Source: Roseateles noduli | GTDB taxonomy: Bacteria > Pseudomonadota > Gammaproteobacteria > Burkholderiales > Burkholderiaceae_C | Length of the DNA: 64,000 bases | Direction of reading: 5' to 3' | Assembly (NCBI GenBank): GCA_002205125.1 | Contig: NIOE01000012.1 | Span: 210,327 to 274,326, forward strand | In this document: positions 26,301 through 36,273 of the stretch, piece by piece | How positions within the stretch are numbered: position 1 is the first letter of the stretch | Layout of the letters: each line of letters begins with the position of its first letter | The notes under the pieces: generated by a model | The model's database searches: none | Told to the model about the DNA's origin: nothing | The model's input: only the letters and a program-made list of their open reading frames with translations | Translations under genes and position numbers: made by a program

Positions 26301-26351
26301 GTTGCAATTTTGCGTCGGGCGTTATGGGTGCGTGCAACGCACTTCTATACT
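26301..26351 (+). promoter_or_regulatory. Porin promoter region with inverted repeat
   Basis: TATACT at 26346-26351 is a good -10 box 66 bp before the porin start; the -35 (TTATGG, 26322-26327) is weak. GTTGCA (26301-26306) and TGCAAC (26333-26338) form a 6-bp inverted repeat across the -35 region, possibly an activator or repressor site. Confidence 0.45.
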
Positions 26352-26417
26352 CCGCACACCTTGCAGTAAAGCCATTGAGCCAGACCGGCTGAAACCTCCA
26401 ACTGGATGAAGGTGGGT

Positions 26418-27371
26418 ATGAAAAAGATTGCATTCGCTGCGGCCATCGCGGCTCTTTCCGCTCCCGTGTTCGCGCAGAGCTCCGTCACGCTCTGGGGCCG
26501 GATCAACACCTCGGTGGAAAGCATCAAGACCGGCAACAACGACCGCGTCGCTTCGGTGATCAACAACAACTCCCGCCTGGGTTTCAAGGGCACGGAAGAC
26601 CTCGGCAGCGGCCTGAAGGCCAGCTTCGCCCTGGAACACGGCCTGAACTCTGACGACGGCCGCCAGACCAACTCGGCGTTCTGGAACCGTGAAGCCAGCG
26701 TGCAACTGGCCGGCGACTTCGGCGCGATCCGTCTGGGCCGCTGGACCCCGGGCTCGTACTACGCGACCGCCGACTACGTGTCGATGCACAACCACGACAC
26801 CGGCACGTCGGAAGACAAGCTGTACTCGGGCGCCGGTTTCACGCAGACCAACAAGGTCGGCTACTTCACCCCGAACGTCGGCGGCTTCAACGGCGAGTTC
26901 ACGCTGCACGCCGGTGAAGGCGTCGATCCGCGCGGCTACGACGTCGCCCTGAACTACGACCAGGGCCCGATGCACCTGGGCGCTGGCTACAGCAAGCAAG
27001 GCTCGGCCAAGCAGTACGCGATCCGCGGCCTGTATGAACTGGGCGCCTTCACCTTCGGCGGCTACGCGCAGCGCGAAGAGTCGGGCACGCCGCAGTCGGC
27101 CGGCGCAAAGGATGCGCGCTGGATCGGCCGTGCTGCCGTGATGTACACGATGGGCCAATCGGAATTCCACCTGAACGTCGGTGGCACCAAGGCCGGTGCG
27201 TACTCGTTCAACAACGGTCGCAACGGTGGCAAGCAATACACGGTGGCCTACAACTACAACCTGAGCAAGCGCACCAAGGTGTACGCTTTCTACACGGCTG
27301 TGGACGCGAACACGCCGGCCAAGCGCGACGACCTGAACTCGTTCGCCCTGGGCGTTCGCCACAACTTCTGA
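26418..27371 (+). CDS. Gram-negative trimeric porin (OmpC/Omp32-like)
   Basis: 317 residues from ATG 26418, which gives the clean signal peptide MKKIAFAAAIAALSAPVFA before QSSVTLWG. An in-frame ATG twelve bases upstream is the alternative. The burkholderial porin pattern is clear: SSVTLWGRINTSVESIKTGN, SRLGFKGTEDLGSGLKASFALEHGL, FWNREASVQLAGDFGAIRLGRW, YNLSKRTKVYAFYTAVD, and C-terminal FALGVRHNF ending in Phe for outer-membrane insertion. It forms a general diffusion channel. A strong terminator follows. Confidence 0.95.
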   Translation: MKKIAFAAAIAALSAPVFAQSSVTLWGRINTSVESIKTGNNDRVASVINNNSRLGFKGTEDLGSGLKASFALEHGLNSDDGRQTNSAFWNREASVQLAGDFGAIRLGRWTPGSYYATADYVSMHNHDTGTSEDKLYSGAGFTQTNKVGYFTPNVGGFNGEFTLHAGEGVDPRGYDVALNYDQGPMHLGAGYSKQGSAKQYAIRGLYELGAFTFGGYAQREESGTPQSAGAKDARWIGRAAVMYTMGQSEFHLNVGGTKAGAYSFNNGRNGGKQYTVAYNYNLSKRTKVYAFYTAVDANTPAKRDDLNSFALGVRHNF

Positions 27372-27390
27372 TCGCCGGATCACGAAGCAG

Positions 27391-27420
27391 AAAGGCGCTC
27401 CTCGGAGCGCCTTTTTCTTT
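27391..27420. terminator. Intrinsic terminator between porin and ruvB
   Basis: AAAGGCGCTCC-TC-GGAGCGCCTTT is a perfect stem followed by TTCTTT; the A-run on the left lets it also serve ruvB from the other strand. Confidence 0.9.
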
Positions 27421-27464
27421 GCCGTTCCGGAGCGTCGGTCAGCTCGCCTGGCCGGGCTCCCCGA

Positions 27465-28529
27465 TCACTCCAGATCGAACAGTTGCCCCGCCTGCTTAGG
27501 CGGCGCGACGCCCAGGTGGCGATACGCCGCCAGCGTAGCGATCCGTCCGCGCGGCGTGCGCTGCAGGAAGCCCTGCTGGATCAGGTAGGGCTCGATCACA
27601 TCCTCGATGGTGCCCGGCTCTTCGCCGATCGCCGCGGCGACGTTGTCCAGCCCCACCGGGCCGCCGTCGAAGCGGTGCACCACCGCTTCCAGCAGCTTCC
27701 GGTCCATCAGGTCGAAGCCCAACGGATCGACATCCAGCATCGCCAGCGCCTTCTCCGCGATCGTCCGGGTGATGGTGCCGTCGGCCTTGACGTCGGCGTA
27801 GTCGCGCACGCGGCGCAGCAGCCGGTTGGCGATCCGCGGCGTGCCGCGCGACCGGCGCGCGACTTCGAGCGCACCCTCAGGATCGATAGGCGCGCCGAGC
27901 AGCGAAGCGGACCGCGTCACGATGCGGCGCAGCTCGTCGGCGGTGTAGAACTCCAGCCGCGCCACGATGCCGAAGCGGTCGCGCAGCGGGTTGGTCAGCA
28001 TGCCGGCACGCGTGGTCGCGCCCACCAGCGTGAACGGCTGAAGATCGAGCTTGATCGAGCGGGCCGCCGGGCCTTCGCCGATCATGATGTCGATCTGGTA
28101 GTCCTCCAGCGCGGGGTACAGGATTTCCTCGACGACCGGCGACAGCCGGTGGATCTCGTCGATGAACAGCACGTCGTTGCGCTCGAGATTGGTGAGGATG
28201 GCGGCCAGGTCCTTGGGCTTCTCCAGCACCGGCCCACTGGTCTGCCGCAGATTGACGCCGAGCTCCGCGGCGACGATGTGGCTCAGCGTGGTCTTGCCAA
28301 GCCCCGGCGGTCCGAACAGCAGCACGTGGTCGAGCGCCTCGCGCCGCTTCTTGGCGGCGCCGATGAAGATCTCCAGCTGCTCCCGCGCCTTCGCCTGGCC
28401 GACGTATTCGTCGAGCAGCTTGGGGCGCAGCGCGCGTTCGATGGCGTCCTCGTTCGGCGACGCGGGCTGCGCGCTGATGAGGCGGGCCTGCTGCGGCGCG
28501 GGCGTGAAGTCGTCGGTCTGGATGCTCAT
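27465..28529 (-). CDS. ruvB: Holliday junction branch-migration ATPase RuvB
   Basis: 354 residues, normal family length. Walker A GPPGLGKT is at 73-80 and Walker B LFIDEIH at 121-127. Sensor and arginine-finger regions are present ([19 protein letters not shown]), as is the C-terminal winged helix ([20 protein letters not shown]). RuvB forms hexamers on either side of the RuvA-bound junction and drives branch migration during recombination and repair. It lies 28 bp downstream of ruvA. ruvC is not in the window. Confidence 0.98.
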   Translation of the reverse strand: MSIQTDDFTPAPQQARLISAQPASPNEDAIERALRPKLLDEYVGQAKAREQLEIFIGAAKKRREALDHVLLFGPPGLGKTTLSHIVAAELGVNLRQTSGPVLEKPKDLAAILTNLERNDVLFIDEIHRLSPVVEEILYPALEDYQIDIMIGEGPAARSIKLDLQPFTLVGATTRAGMLTNPLRDRFGIVARLEFYTADELRRIVTRSASLLGAPIDPEGALEVARRSRGTPRIANRLLRRVRDYADVKADGTITRTIAEKALAMLDVDPLGFDLMDRKLLEAVVHRFDGGPVGLDNVAAAIGEEPGTIEDVIEPYLIQQGFLQRTPRGRIATLAAYRHLGVAPPKQAGQLFDLE

Positions 28530-28557
28530 GGTCGGAGGGTACGCCGCGCGCGGGGCG

Positions 28558-29127
28558 TCATGACAGGTGCTTCATCGCCAGCTTGATGCCTTCGCTGACG
28601 CCGATGTCCGCCGGCAGCGTCTTCAGCGCGGAACCGGCTTCCTTCTCGCTGTATCCCAGGGCCACCAGCGCCTGGAGGATGTCGGCCTGGGCGTCGCTGG
28701 CCACGGACACCGGCAGCGACAGGTCGGGGCTCAGCTTGCCCTTGAGTTCCAGCAGCAGGCGTTCGGCTGTCTTCTTCCCGATCCCGGGCACCTTCACGAG
28801 CCGGCCGGCCTCCTGCTTGGAGACGGCCTGGGCCAGATCTCCCACCGACATGCCCGACAGCAGCGACAGCGCCATCTTGGGCCCGACGCCGCTGATCTTG
28901 ATGAGGAGGCGGAAGGTGCTGCGCTCCTCGGCGGTGAGGAAACCGAAGAGCACGTGCGCATCCTCGCGGATGCTCAGGTGCGTCAGCAGCGAGGCGCGCT
29001 CGCCCAGGCCCGGCAGATTGAAGAAGGTGCTCATCGGCACGTCGACCTCGTAGCCGACGCCTTGTACGTCGATGACAACCTGCGGGGGCGATTTTTCCGC
29101 GATGACGCCGGTGAGCTTGCCGATCAT
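28558..29127 (-). CDS. ruvA: Holliday junction DNA-binding protein RuvA
   Basis: 189 residues: N-terminal OB fold ([34 protein letters not shown]), two helix-hairpin-helix motifs ([19 protein letters not shown] and [22 protein letters not shown]), and a C-terminal domain III ([19 protein letters not shown]) that binds RuvB. It tetramerises on four-way junctions. A CTG-N10-CAG palindrome 45 bp upstream suggests LexA control, as known for ruvAB in enteric bacteria. A GATAAT (minus, 29141-29136) just before the ATG may be its -10, which would leave almost no leader. Confidence 0.97.
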   Translation of the reverse strand: MIGKLTGVIAEKSPPQVVIDVQGVGYEVDVPMSTFFNLPGLGERASLLTHLSIREDAHVLFGFLTAEERSTFRLLIKISGVGPKMALSLLSGMSVGDLAQAVSKQEAGRLVKVPGIGKKTAERLLLELKGKLSPDLSLPVSVASDAQADILQALVALGYSEKEAGSALKTLPADIGVSEGIKLAMKHLS

Positions 29128-29171
29128 GGGCGCGGATTATCCGCGCTCGGCGGCGTTTCGACGGGAAATTG

Positions 29172-29187
29172 CTGGATGTTTGTCCAG
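29172..29187 (-). promoter_or_regulatory. Candidate LexA (SOS) box upstream of ruvAB
   Basis: CTGGATGTTTGTCCAG is a CTG-N10-CAG palindrome, the LexA core geometry; on the ruvA strand it reads TACTGGACAAACATCCAG, including the TACTG flank. The symmetry continues outward (GGGAAA and TTTCCC at 29163-29168 and 29191-29196), so it could instead be the terminator hairpin of the two-component regulator gene being transcribed toward it. Confidence 0.5.
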
Positions 29188-29237
29188 TATTTTCCCGAGG
29201 CGGGTGGCCCGGCCTCGGGAGCGGGTCCTCAGCCGGC

Positions 29238-29891
29238 TCAGTTCCGGCCGAAAAGACCCAGGCGTTGCGCTTCCAGCGCAGCTTCGGCGCGCGAGCTCAC
29301 GTTGAGCTTGCGGTAGATCTGCTTCACGTAGTCGGCGATCGTGTGGCGCGACAGGCCCAGCTGCACGCCGATCTCCGGCAGCGTGAAGCCCTTGGCCACA
29401 CGGAGCAGCACTTCCGTCTCGCGGTCGGTCAGCGAGACCTCGTGCAGCACCTGCGCGGCCTGCGGCCGACGCTGGGAGGTGAAGTAGGCGATGACCTTGC
29501 GCGCGATCGACGGCGACAGCGGCGGCTCGCCCTGGCTGATGCGCTGGAGCTGCTCGACCAGCAGCTCGCGCGACTGTTCCTTGAGCAGATACCCGAAGGC
29601 GCCGGCCTGCAGGGCGGGGAAGAGGTGTTCGTCGTCGTCGTGGATGGTGACGATGACCGACTGGACTTCGGGCTGCTTCTCGCGCAGCGCGGAGATCACG
29701 TCGACGCCGGACCCGTCCGGCAGGCCCAGGTCCAGCAGCGCCAGCGTGAAGCGCTGCGAGTTGACCTGCTGCAGCGCGTCCTGCACCCGCGAGCACTCGG
29801 TGACGACCGCGTTGGCGAAGACCTGTTTGACCAGGACCTTGAGCCAGGCGCGGATTTCGGGGATGTCTTCGAGGAGCAGGATGTGGTTCAT
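29238..29891 (-). CDS. NarL/FixJ-family response regulator
   Basis: 217 residues. The receiver domain (1-120) has the acidic pocket LLLEDI, phospho-acceptor Asp54 (LALLDLGLPDGSG), Thr82 and Lys104 (GYLLKEQ). The LuxR-type HTH (150-210) reads LTDRETEVLLRVAKGFTLPEIGVQLGLSRHTIADYVKQIYRKLNVSSRAEA. It is encoded 152 bp downstream of its likely partner kinase. Binding sites and target genes are unknown. Confidence 0.94.
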   Translation of the reverse strand: MNHILLLEDIPEIRAWLKVLVKQVFANAVVTECSRVQDALQQVNSQRFTLALLDLGLPDGSGVDVISALREKQPEVQSVIVTIHDDDEHLFPALQAGAFGYLLKEQSRELLVEQLQRISQGEPPLSPSIARKVIAYFTSQRRPQAAQVLHEVSLTDRETEVLLRVAKGFTLPEIGVQLGLSRHTIADYVKQIYRKLNVSSRAEAALEAQRLGLFGRN

Positions 29892-30043
29892 GGCGCGGAT
29901 TCTTGCTCAGGAAAGCAATGCCGGCAGGGAACCCGCCGGCTTCGCGCAACAGTACGGCTTTCTCGGGGGGCTGACCATCCTGATCAACGCCGGACTGTGG
30001 TGCCGGCGGCAATGGATCACGCGGGAACGCGATCAGAGCGTGA

Positions 30044-31522
30044 TCAAAGTGGGATCGTGAGCCGGATGACGGTGCCCCAACCGGGGCCGGATTCGACCAG
30101 GCACTGGCCGTGCATCTGCTTGGCGCGGGCCTTCATGCTGGCCATGCCGTGTCCCTTGTCCAGGCGACCTTCGAGCTCCAGCGGGATGCCCTGGCCGTTG
30201 TCCTGGATCACCACGGAGAAGTAGCCGTCCTGCGCCGAGCAACTGATCACGCAGTGCGTGGCGCCGCTGTGCTTGATGATGTTGCTGACCGACTCGCGCA
30301 GGATGCGCGTGGTCTGCACGTAGGCGCGGGCGGGGAAGGTGTGCTCGATGTCCTCGGCGGGCGATTTCCACTCGGCCAGGATGTTGGCCTGGGCCAGGCG
30401 GGAGACCACCTCGGCGCGCCAGTCGCCCAACGCGTCCAGCAGCTGCACCGGCTTGCCGGTCAGGCCGCGCACCGACAGGCGCATCTCTTCGAGCGCTTCG
30501 CGCGCGAGCGTGGAGATCCGGTCCGACTCGCTGGTGTGCACGATGGTCAGCAGCTTGGCGCCGAGGTCGTCATGGAGGTCGGCGGCGATGCGCTTGCGCT
30601 CGCGTTCGGTGACCTGCTCCAGCTTGGTCTCGGCGACCTGGTCGAAATGACGCTCCAGCTCGGCGATGCGCTCCTGCAGTCGCAGCTCGCCCTGCAGGAC
30701 GGCGAGTTCCGACTGCGTCAGCGCCCGGGCGAACTCGCGCACACGGTGCAGGCCCAGGCCCAGGAGGCATAAGGGCCCGAGGATGCCGGCCAGTCCGCTG
30801 CCCGGCAGCGTCCAGGCCGTCAGCACGGCCAGCATGCCGAAGCCGATCAGCACGCAGCTGAGGACGAAGTCGGACTGCGGGTAACGCTCTTCCAGCGTCG
30901 GCAGGAACATGTCCTGCCACAGATGCCAGAGGTGCCAGGCCATCGCGACCAGCAGTTGGGCGCCCAGCCACCAGAGCGCGAACGCCGCGATGCGCGTCGC
31001 GGGGACGGGCAGCAGCAGCGCGGCGGGGAAAAGCAGTGCCTGCGCGAGCAGCGCGCGATGCATGCGGCGGTCGCGACGCCGCAGCCGCCGCATCAGGTAA
31101 TGGACCGCGCACCAGAGCAGCCAGGGTGCGAGGATCACCGCGATCCCGGTCCGCCACGACGACAACGGCGCAAGACCGACCGTCACCACCCATCCCGGCA
31201 TCAGCACGAGCAGCCAGGCGATGTGGCGCTGCGCGCGGCGTTGCCAGATCAGCAGTCCCAGCACGAAGGCCATCAGCACCAGCGCGGACTGCAGGCCGTA
31301 GGCCAGCTGCGGCGCGAGCCGCGTCCACAGCGTGGCGAAGGAGCCGGTGGTGACGCCGTCGGCGCCGGCGACCGCCGCGCCCGCGACCTGCGCGAGGCAG
31401 ACCGGCACCGCCAGTGACAGGATCGCCGCGGCGCCGAACGCCGCGGGCCGGGTGCCTCCCTGCGCCTGCGCGGCATCCCTGAGGCCGGCGGCGTCTCCTT
31501 GTTGTTCCGTGATCCGGTGCAT
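30044..31522 (-). CDS. NarX/DesK-type membrane sensor histidine kinase
   Basis: 492 residues from ATG 31522; a longer start 13 codons upstream is possible. The N-terminal half has about seven hydrophobic helices (residues 30-255), so the sensor is the membrane domain itself, with no large periplasmic loop. A coiled coil (about 265-305) leads to the HisKA_3 dimerisation helix with phospho-acceptor His317 (ERKRIAADLHDDLGAKLLTIVH). The HATPase domain has ILRESVSNIIKHSG (N box), VVIQDNGQGIP (G1) and KGHGMASMKARAKQM (G2). It should phosphorylate the NarL-type regulator encoded next. The signal is unknown. Confidence 0.92.
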   Translation of the reverse strand: MHRITEQQGDAAGLRDAAQAQGGTRPAAFGAAAILSLAVPVCLAQVAGAAVAGADGVTTGSFATLWTRLAPQLAYGLQSALVLMAFVLGLLIWQRRAQRHIAWLLVLMPGWVVTVGLAPLSSWRTGIAVILAPWLLWCAVHYLMRRLRRRDRRMHRALLAQALLFPAALLLPVPATRIAAFALWWLGAQLLVAMAWHLWHLWQDMFLPTLEERYPQSDFVLSCVLIGFGMLAVLTAWTLPGSGLAGILGPLCLLGLGLHRVREFARALTQSELAVLQGELRLQERIAELERHFDQVAETKLEQVTERERKRIAADLHDDLGAKLLTIVHTSESDRISTLAREALEEMRLSVRGLTGKPVQLLDALGDWRAEVVSRLAQANILAEWKSPAEDIEHTFPARAYVQTTRILRESVSNIIKHSGATHCVISCSAQDGYFSVVIQDNGQGIPLELEGRLDKGHGMASMKARAKQMHGQCLVESGPGWGTVIRLTIPL

Positions 31523-31614
31523 GGGGGGCGATTGTGCAGGCGCAACAAGCGCGCGGCGCACCGGCGCGCGACAATACCGCCCTCAACCCCCCTGAATACG
31601 GAGCCGTCTCCGCT

Positions 31615-32943
31615 TTGAACCTGCGCCACGCCTTCACCCCCGCCGACAACCGTCGCCTGTCCCACCTGTGCGGCCCGCTGGACGAGCACCTCCGCCAGAT
31701 CGAGGCGGCGCTGAGCGTGCGCATCACCCACCGCGCCGAGCACTTCAACGTCGAGGGCGACCGCGCGCCGGCGCAGCGCACGATGGTCCTGCTGGAAGCG
31801 CTCTATGCGCGCGCCGACCGGGCGATTCCCGGCGAGACGCTGCGGCTGGCAATCGTCGAGGCCGCCAACGACGTGGCCGCGCGGGCGAAGCCGACCGACG
31901 GCGCCCATGCCGGCAACGGGAGCAATGGCGAGGACCCGGACGGCAACGGCGTCGTGCTGCGCACCCGGCGCGCCGACCTGGCCGGCCGCACGGGCAACCA
32001 GCATCTCTATCTGCGCAGCATCCTGTCGCACGACATCAGCTTCGGCATCGGCCCGGCGGGCACGGGCAAGACCTTCCTGGCGGTGGCCTGCGCGGTGGAC
32101 GCGCTGGAGCGCTCGACGGTGCAGCGCATCATCCTGACGCGCCCGGCCGTGGAGGCCGGCGAGCGCCTCGGTTTCCTGCCCGGCGACCTGACGCAGAAGG
32201 TCGACCCGTACCTGCGCCCGCTCTACGACGCGCTGTACGACCTGATGGGCTTCGACCGCGTGACCAAGGCGTTCGAGAAGGGCCAGCTGGAGATCGCGCC
32301 GCTGGCCTTCATGCGGGGACGGACCCTGAATCATGCGTTCGTGATCCTCGACGAGGCGCAGAACACGACGCCCGAGCAGATGAAGATGTTCCTGACCCGC
32401 ATCGGCTTCGGCAGCAAGTGCGTGGTGACCGGCGACACGAGCCAGATCGACCTGCCGCGCGGCATGCGCAGCGGGCTGGTCGACGCGGAGCAGGTGCTGG
32501 AAGGCGTCGAGGGCATCGCGATCACGCGCTTCACGCGCGCGGACGTCGTGCGCCATCCGCTGGTGGCGCGCATCGTGCAGGCCTACGAGAACCAGACGGA
32601 AGCGCTGGCGCTCGAAGAGGCCCGCGCGCAGGAAGAGCACCGCGCCCAGTTCGCCGAAGAGCGCGAGGAACGTCGCCTGCGAGCGCTGCGCCTGCGTGAG
32701 GAGGCGATGCGCTTCGATGCGCCGCCGCCGCCCGCTCCGCCGCCTGCGCCGGTGAAGCGCGCCGTCGCCAAGGCACCGGTCACGAAGAAGATCAGTGCAC
32801 GGACGCCTGTTGCGAAGAAGGCGACCGCAGTGAAGGCGACCGCGAAGAAGCCGGCAACGAAGAAGCCAGCAACGAAGAAGGCGGCGGCCAAGCCGATCGC
32901 CAAGACCGCTGCCAAGTCCACGCGCAAGGGAGCTGCCCGATGA
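31615..32943 (+). CDS. phoH: PhoH-family ATPase (YbeZ) with basic C-terminal tail
   Basis: 442 residues from TTG 31615 (GGAG upstream), giving the conserved start [25 protein letters not shown] at 31534 is possible but sits beside the divergent kinase start. Walker A is GPAGTGKT at 146-153 and Walker [12 protein letters not shown] at 240-250. The linker 92-112 is low complexity. After residue 368 comes a proline stretch ([11 protein letters not shown]) and then a 62-residue tail of repeated Lys/Ala/Thr/Pro units such as KKPATKK, like histone H1 or AlgP. PhoH/YbeZ acts with YbeY in rRNA processing and quality control. Its stop overlaps the ybeY start (ATGA). Confidence 0.93.
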   Translation: MNLRHAFTPADNRRLSHLCGPLDEHLRQIEAALSVRITHRAEHFNVEGDRAPAQRTMVLLEALYARADRAIPGETLRLAIVEAANDVAARAKPTDGAHAGNGSNGEDPDGNGVVLRTRRADLAGRTGNQHLYLRSILSHDISFGIGPAGTGKTFLAVACAVDALERSTVQRIILTRPAVEAGERLGFLPGDLTQKVDPYLRPLYDALYDLMGFDRVTKAFEKGQLEIAPLAFMRGRTLNHAFVILDEAQNTTPEQMKMFLTRIGFGSKCVVTGDTSQIDLPRGMRSGLVDAEQVLEGVEGIAITRFTRADVVRHPLVARIVQAYENQTEALALEEARAQEEHRAQFAEEREERRLRALRLREEAMRFDAPPPPAPPPAPVKRAVAKAPVTKKISARTPVAKKATAVKATAKKPATKKPATKKAAAKPIAKTAAKSTRKGAAR

Positions 32944-33455
32944 GCCGCCCGGAACTGAGCCTGTCGCTGCAATTCGCGGATCCGCGCCACAAGGCGCTGC
33001 TGCCGCGGCACAAGGTGATCCGCTGGATGCGCGCGGCGCTGGAGCTGCCCGGCGAGATGACCGTCCGCATCGTCGATGCGGAAGAGGGCCAGGCGCTCAA
33101 CCGCGAGTACCGCTCGAAGGATTACGCGACCAACGTGCTGACCTTCGACTACACGCACGAGCCTGTCGTCGCCGCGGACCTGGTGATCTGCGCCGAGGTC
33201 GTCGAGCGCGAGGCGAAAGAGATGGGCCTGGACATCGCGGCGCACTACGCGCACATGCTGGTCCACGGCACGCTGCATGCACAGGGCTACGACCACGAGG
33301 AAGACGACGAGGCCGAGTTCATGGAAGCGCGCGAGAGCGAGGTGATGGTCGGGCTCGGCTTCGCCGATCCGTACGCCGCAGCGAAGGCCAAGCCGGCCAA
33401 GCCGGCCAAGGTCGCGAAGACCGCCTCGAAGACCGCGGCCAAGGCGAAGCGCTGA
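32940..33455 (+). CDS. ybeY: Endoribonuclease YbeY with basic C-terminal tail
   Basis: 171 residues. The single zinc site is [11 protein letters not shown] with His109, His113 and His119; upstream is [18 protein letters not shown], the conserved substrate-groove segment. YbeY is needed for 16S rRNA 3'-end maturation and ribosome quality control. The last 25 residues ([20 protein letters not shown]) are a lysine/alanine tail not usual in the family, similar to that of the overlapping phoH gene. The four-base overlap indicates coupled translation. Confidence 0.95.
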   Translation: MSRPELSLSLQFADPRHKALLPRHKVIRWMRAALELPGEMTVRIVDAEEGQALNREYRSKDYATNVLTFDYTHEPVVAADLVICAEVVEREAKEMGLDIAAHYAHMLVHGTLHAQGYDHEEDDEAEFMEARESEVMVGLGFADPYAAAKAKPAKPAKVAKTASKTAAKAKR

Positions 33456-33473
33456 GCGCTTCGCCGCCTCGCG

Positions 33474-34568
33474 CTACTGCTGCGTGCCCAGGTAGCGCTT
33501 GCGCCAGAAGAAGGCGCCGAGCAGCAGGGCGGTGACGACCATGACGCCCACGGCGATCCAGAAGCCGGTGGCGCGGTGGATCAGCGGCAGGGTGTCGAAG
33601 TTCATGCCGAAGACGCCGGTGATCAGGTTCAGCGGCAGGAAGATGGCCGTGAGCACGGTCAGCGTCCGCATGATGTTGTTGGTGCGCTCGCCGGTGAGCG
33701 AGAAGTGCATCTGCACCGAGGTCTCCGCCGAGGTCTCCAGCCGCCGCACGTGGGTCAGCACGCGCTCGACGTGTTCGAGCACGTCGCGCGATCGCACGCG
33801 CAGCAGCTCGCGCTCGCGTTCCGCCCGCGCATCGCCGACGGGCCATTCGCCCAGCGCGTCTATCCATTCCTGGACGGCGCTGCGCTGGTCCTCGCAGAGG
33901 TCTTCCAGCCGCGACAGCGTGTCGCGCGCATGCAGCACCACGGGCCAGTCGCGGAAGTGGCCGCGACGATCCAGCAGCAGGTTCTGCAGCGTCGTCAGCT
34001 GGCGCGTCAGCAGCCGGCGCAGGTCCAGGTAGCTGTCGACCATGTGGTTGACCATGCGCAGCATCAGCTCGGCCGGACTGTGGGGGAGCCGCGTGCTGCC
34101 GCGCAGGTCGCGGCCTTCCTGCTGCGCGCCGAGCTTGCCGGCGAAGTAGTCCCGCAGCGAGCACTCGCCCGGATGCACGGTGATCAGCACGCGGTCGAAG
34201 ACGGCAAAGCCGACCGGACTGGTGTCGATGGCCTTCAGCGCCTCGTTGACGGCGCCGGCGGTGCGGGGTTCGTCGTCGGACAGGTGCTGCTGGCTGCCGG
34301 GCATGGTCGCGAGCCGGCGGAACACCATCAGGTCGTAGGCGCTCGTGTAATCGAAGTGCGACGGCAGTTGCGGATTCATCAGATCCGACACATGCAGATC
34401 GAGCAGCTGCGCGCCGGTCCAGCGCACCAGCCGCTGCTGCAGCGTGCCGAGCTGGAGCTCGAACTCGCGCCTAGGCAGGCCGATCCACAGGAAGCCGTCG
34501 GGCGGGAGCTCGTCGGGCAACTCGGCGCGCTCCTCATAGAGCGCGTCGCTGAGATGGAAGATGCGCAT
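33474..34568 (-). CDS. CorA-family divalent-cation transporter
   Basis: 364 residues from ATG 34568; the frame is open far upstream through hemB but only this start fits the family. A long soluble N-terminal domain and a coiled-coil stalk are followed by two C-terminal helices. The first ends in the selectivity motif GMN (TAIFLPLNLITGVFGMNF), and the second is FWIAVGVMVVTALLLGAFFW followed by a basic end (RKRYLGTQQ). It transports Mg2+ or Co2+/Ni2+, or exports Zn2+ like ZntB; the sequence does not decide. It starts 41 bp after hemB on the same strand and converges with ybeY 18 bp away, with no terminator seen. Confidence 0.92.
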   Translation of the reverse strand: MRIFHLSDALYEERAELPDELPPDGFLWIGLPRREFELQLGTLQQRLVRWTGAQLLDLHVSDLMNPQLPSHFDYTSAYDLMVFRRLATMPGSQQHLSDDEPRTAGAVNEALKAIDTSPVGFAVFDRVLITVHPGECSLRDYFAGKLGAQQEGRDLRGSTRLPHSPAELMLRMVNHMVDSYLDLRRLLTRQLTTLQNLLLDRRGHFRDWPVVLHARDTLSRLEDLCEDQRSAVQEWIDALGEWPVGDARAERERELLRVRSRDVLEHVERVLTHVRRLETSAETSVQMHFSLTGERTNNIMRTLTVLTAIFLPLNLITGVFGMNFDTLPLIHRATGFWIAVGVMVVTALLLGAFFWRKRYLGTQQ

Positions 34569-34609
34569 GCGTGAGGTCGGGCAGCCGGCGTTCCCCGTCG
34601 TCGGGGAAC

Positions 34610-35817
<1,208 letters not shown>

Positions 35818-35837
35818 CGCGCCTCCATAATGCCGCG

Positions 35838-36266
35838 ATGCTCTGGATCAAAGCGCTTCACATCATCTTCGTCGCCGCGTGGTTCTCCGGCCTGTTCTAC
35901 CTGCCGCGGATCTTCGTGAACCTGGCCATGGTGCCGGCGGACAGCCACGCCGAACGCGAACGCCTGCTGATCATGGCCCTGAAGCTCTACCGATTCAGCT
36001 CGGGGCTGATGGTGCTGGCCCTGGCCTTCGGCCTCACGCTGTGGCTGTACTACGGCATCGGGCGCGGCCCGGGCAACGGATGGATGCACGCCAAGCTCGC
36101 GCTGGTCGTCGCGGTCATCGGTTACCACCACGTGTGTCGCGCCTTCCTGCGCAAGTTCGAGATGCTCGCCAACCGCCGCAGCCACAAGTGGTTCCGGGTG
36201 TTCAACGAGGTCTCGGTCCTCGTGTTCGCGGCCATCGTGATCCTGGTCGTCGTCAAGCCCTTCTGA
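35838..36266 (+). CDS. hemJ: Protoporphyrinogen IX oxidase HemJ
   Basis: 142 residues with about four membrane helices. It starts MLWIKALHIIFVAAWFSGLFYLPRIFVN and contains GNGWMHAKLALVVAVIGYHHVCRAFLRKF, the conserved His/Lys/Arg set of the HemJ (UPF0093, often labelled CopD family) proteins. HemJ oxidises protoporphyrinogen IX to protoporphyrin IX in the inner membrane, replacing HemG/HemY. Being next to hemB supports this over a copper-related role. VanZ-like and ferredoxin genes follow at 7 bp and then a 4-bp overlap, so these form one operon. Confidence 0.88.
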   Translation: MLWIKALHIIFVAAWFSGLFYLPRIFVNLAMVPADSHAERERLLIMALKLYRFSSGLMVLALAFGLTLWLYYGIGRGPGNGWMHAKLALVVAVIGYHHVCRAFLRKFEMLANRRSHKWFRVFNEVSVLVFAAIVILVVVKPF

Positions 36267-36273
36267 TCCGGCG

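Noticed and set aside
32761..32940. A separate tandem-repeat element in the 3' part of phoH
   Set aside because: The DNA repeats (GAAGAAG-type units) simply encode the Lys/Ala/Thr tail and stay in frame to the normal stop, so this is protein low complexity rather than a mobile repeat.
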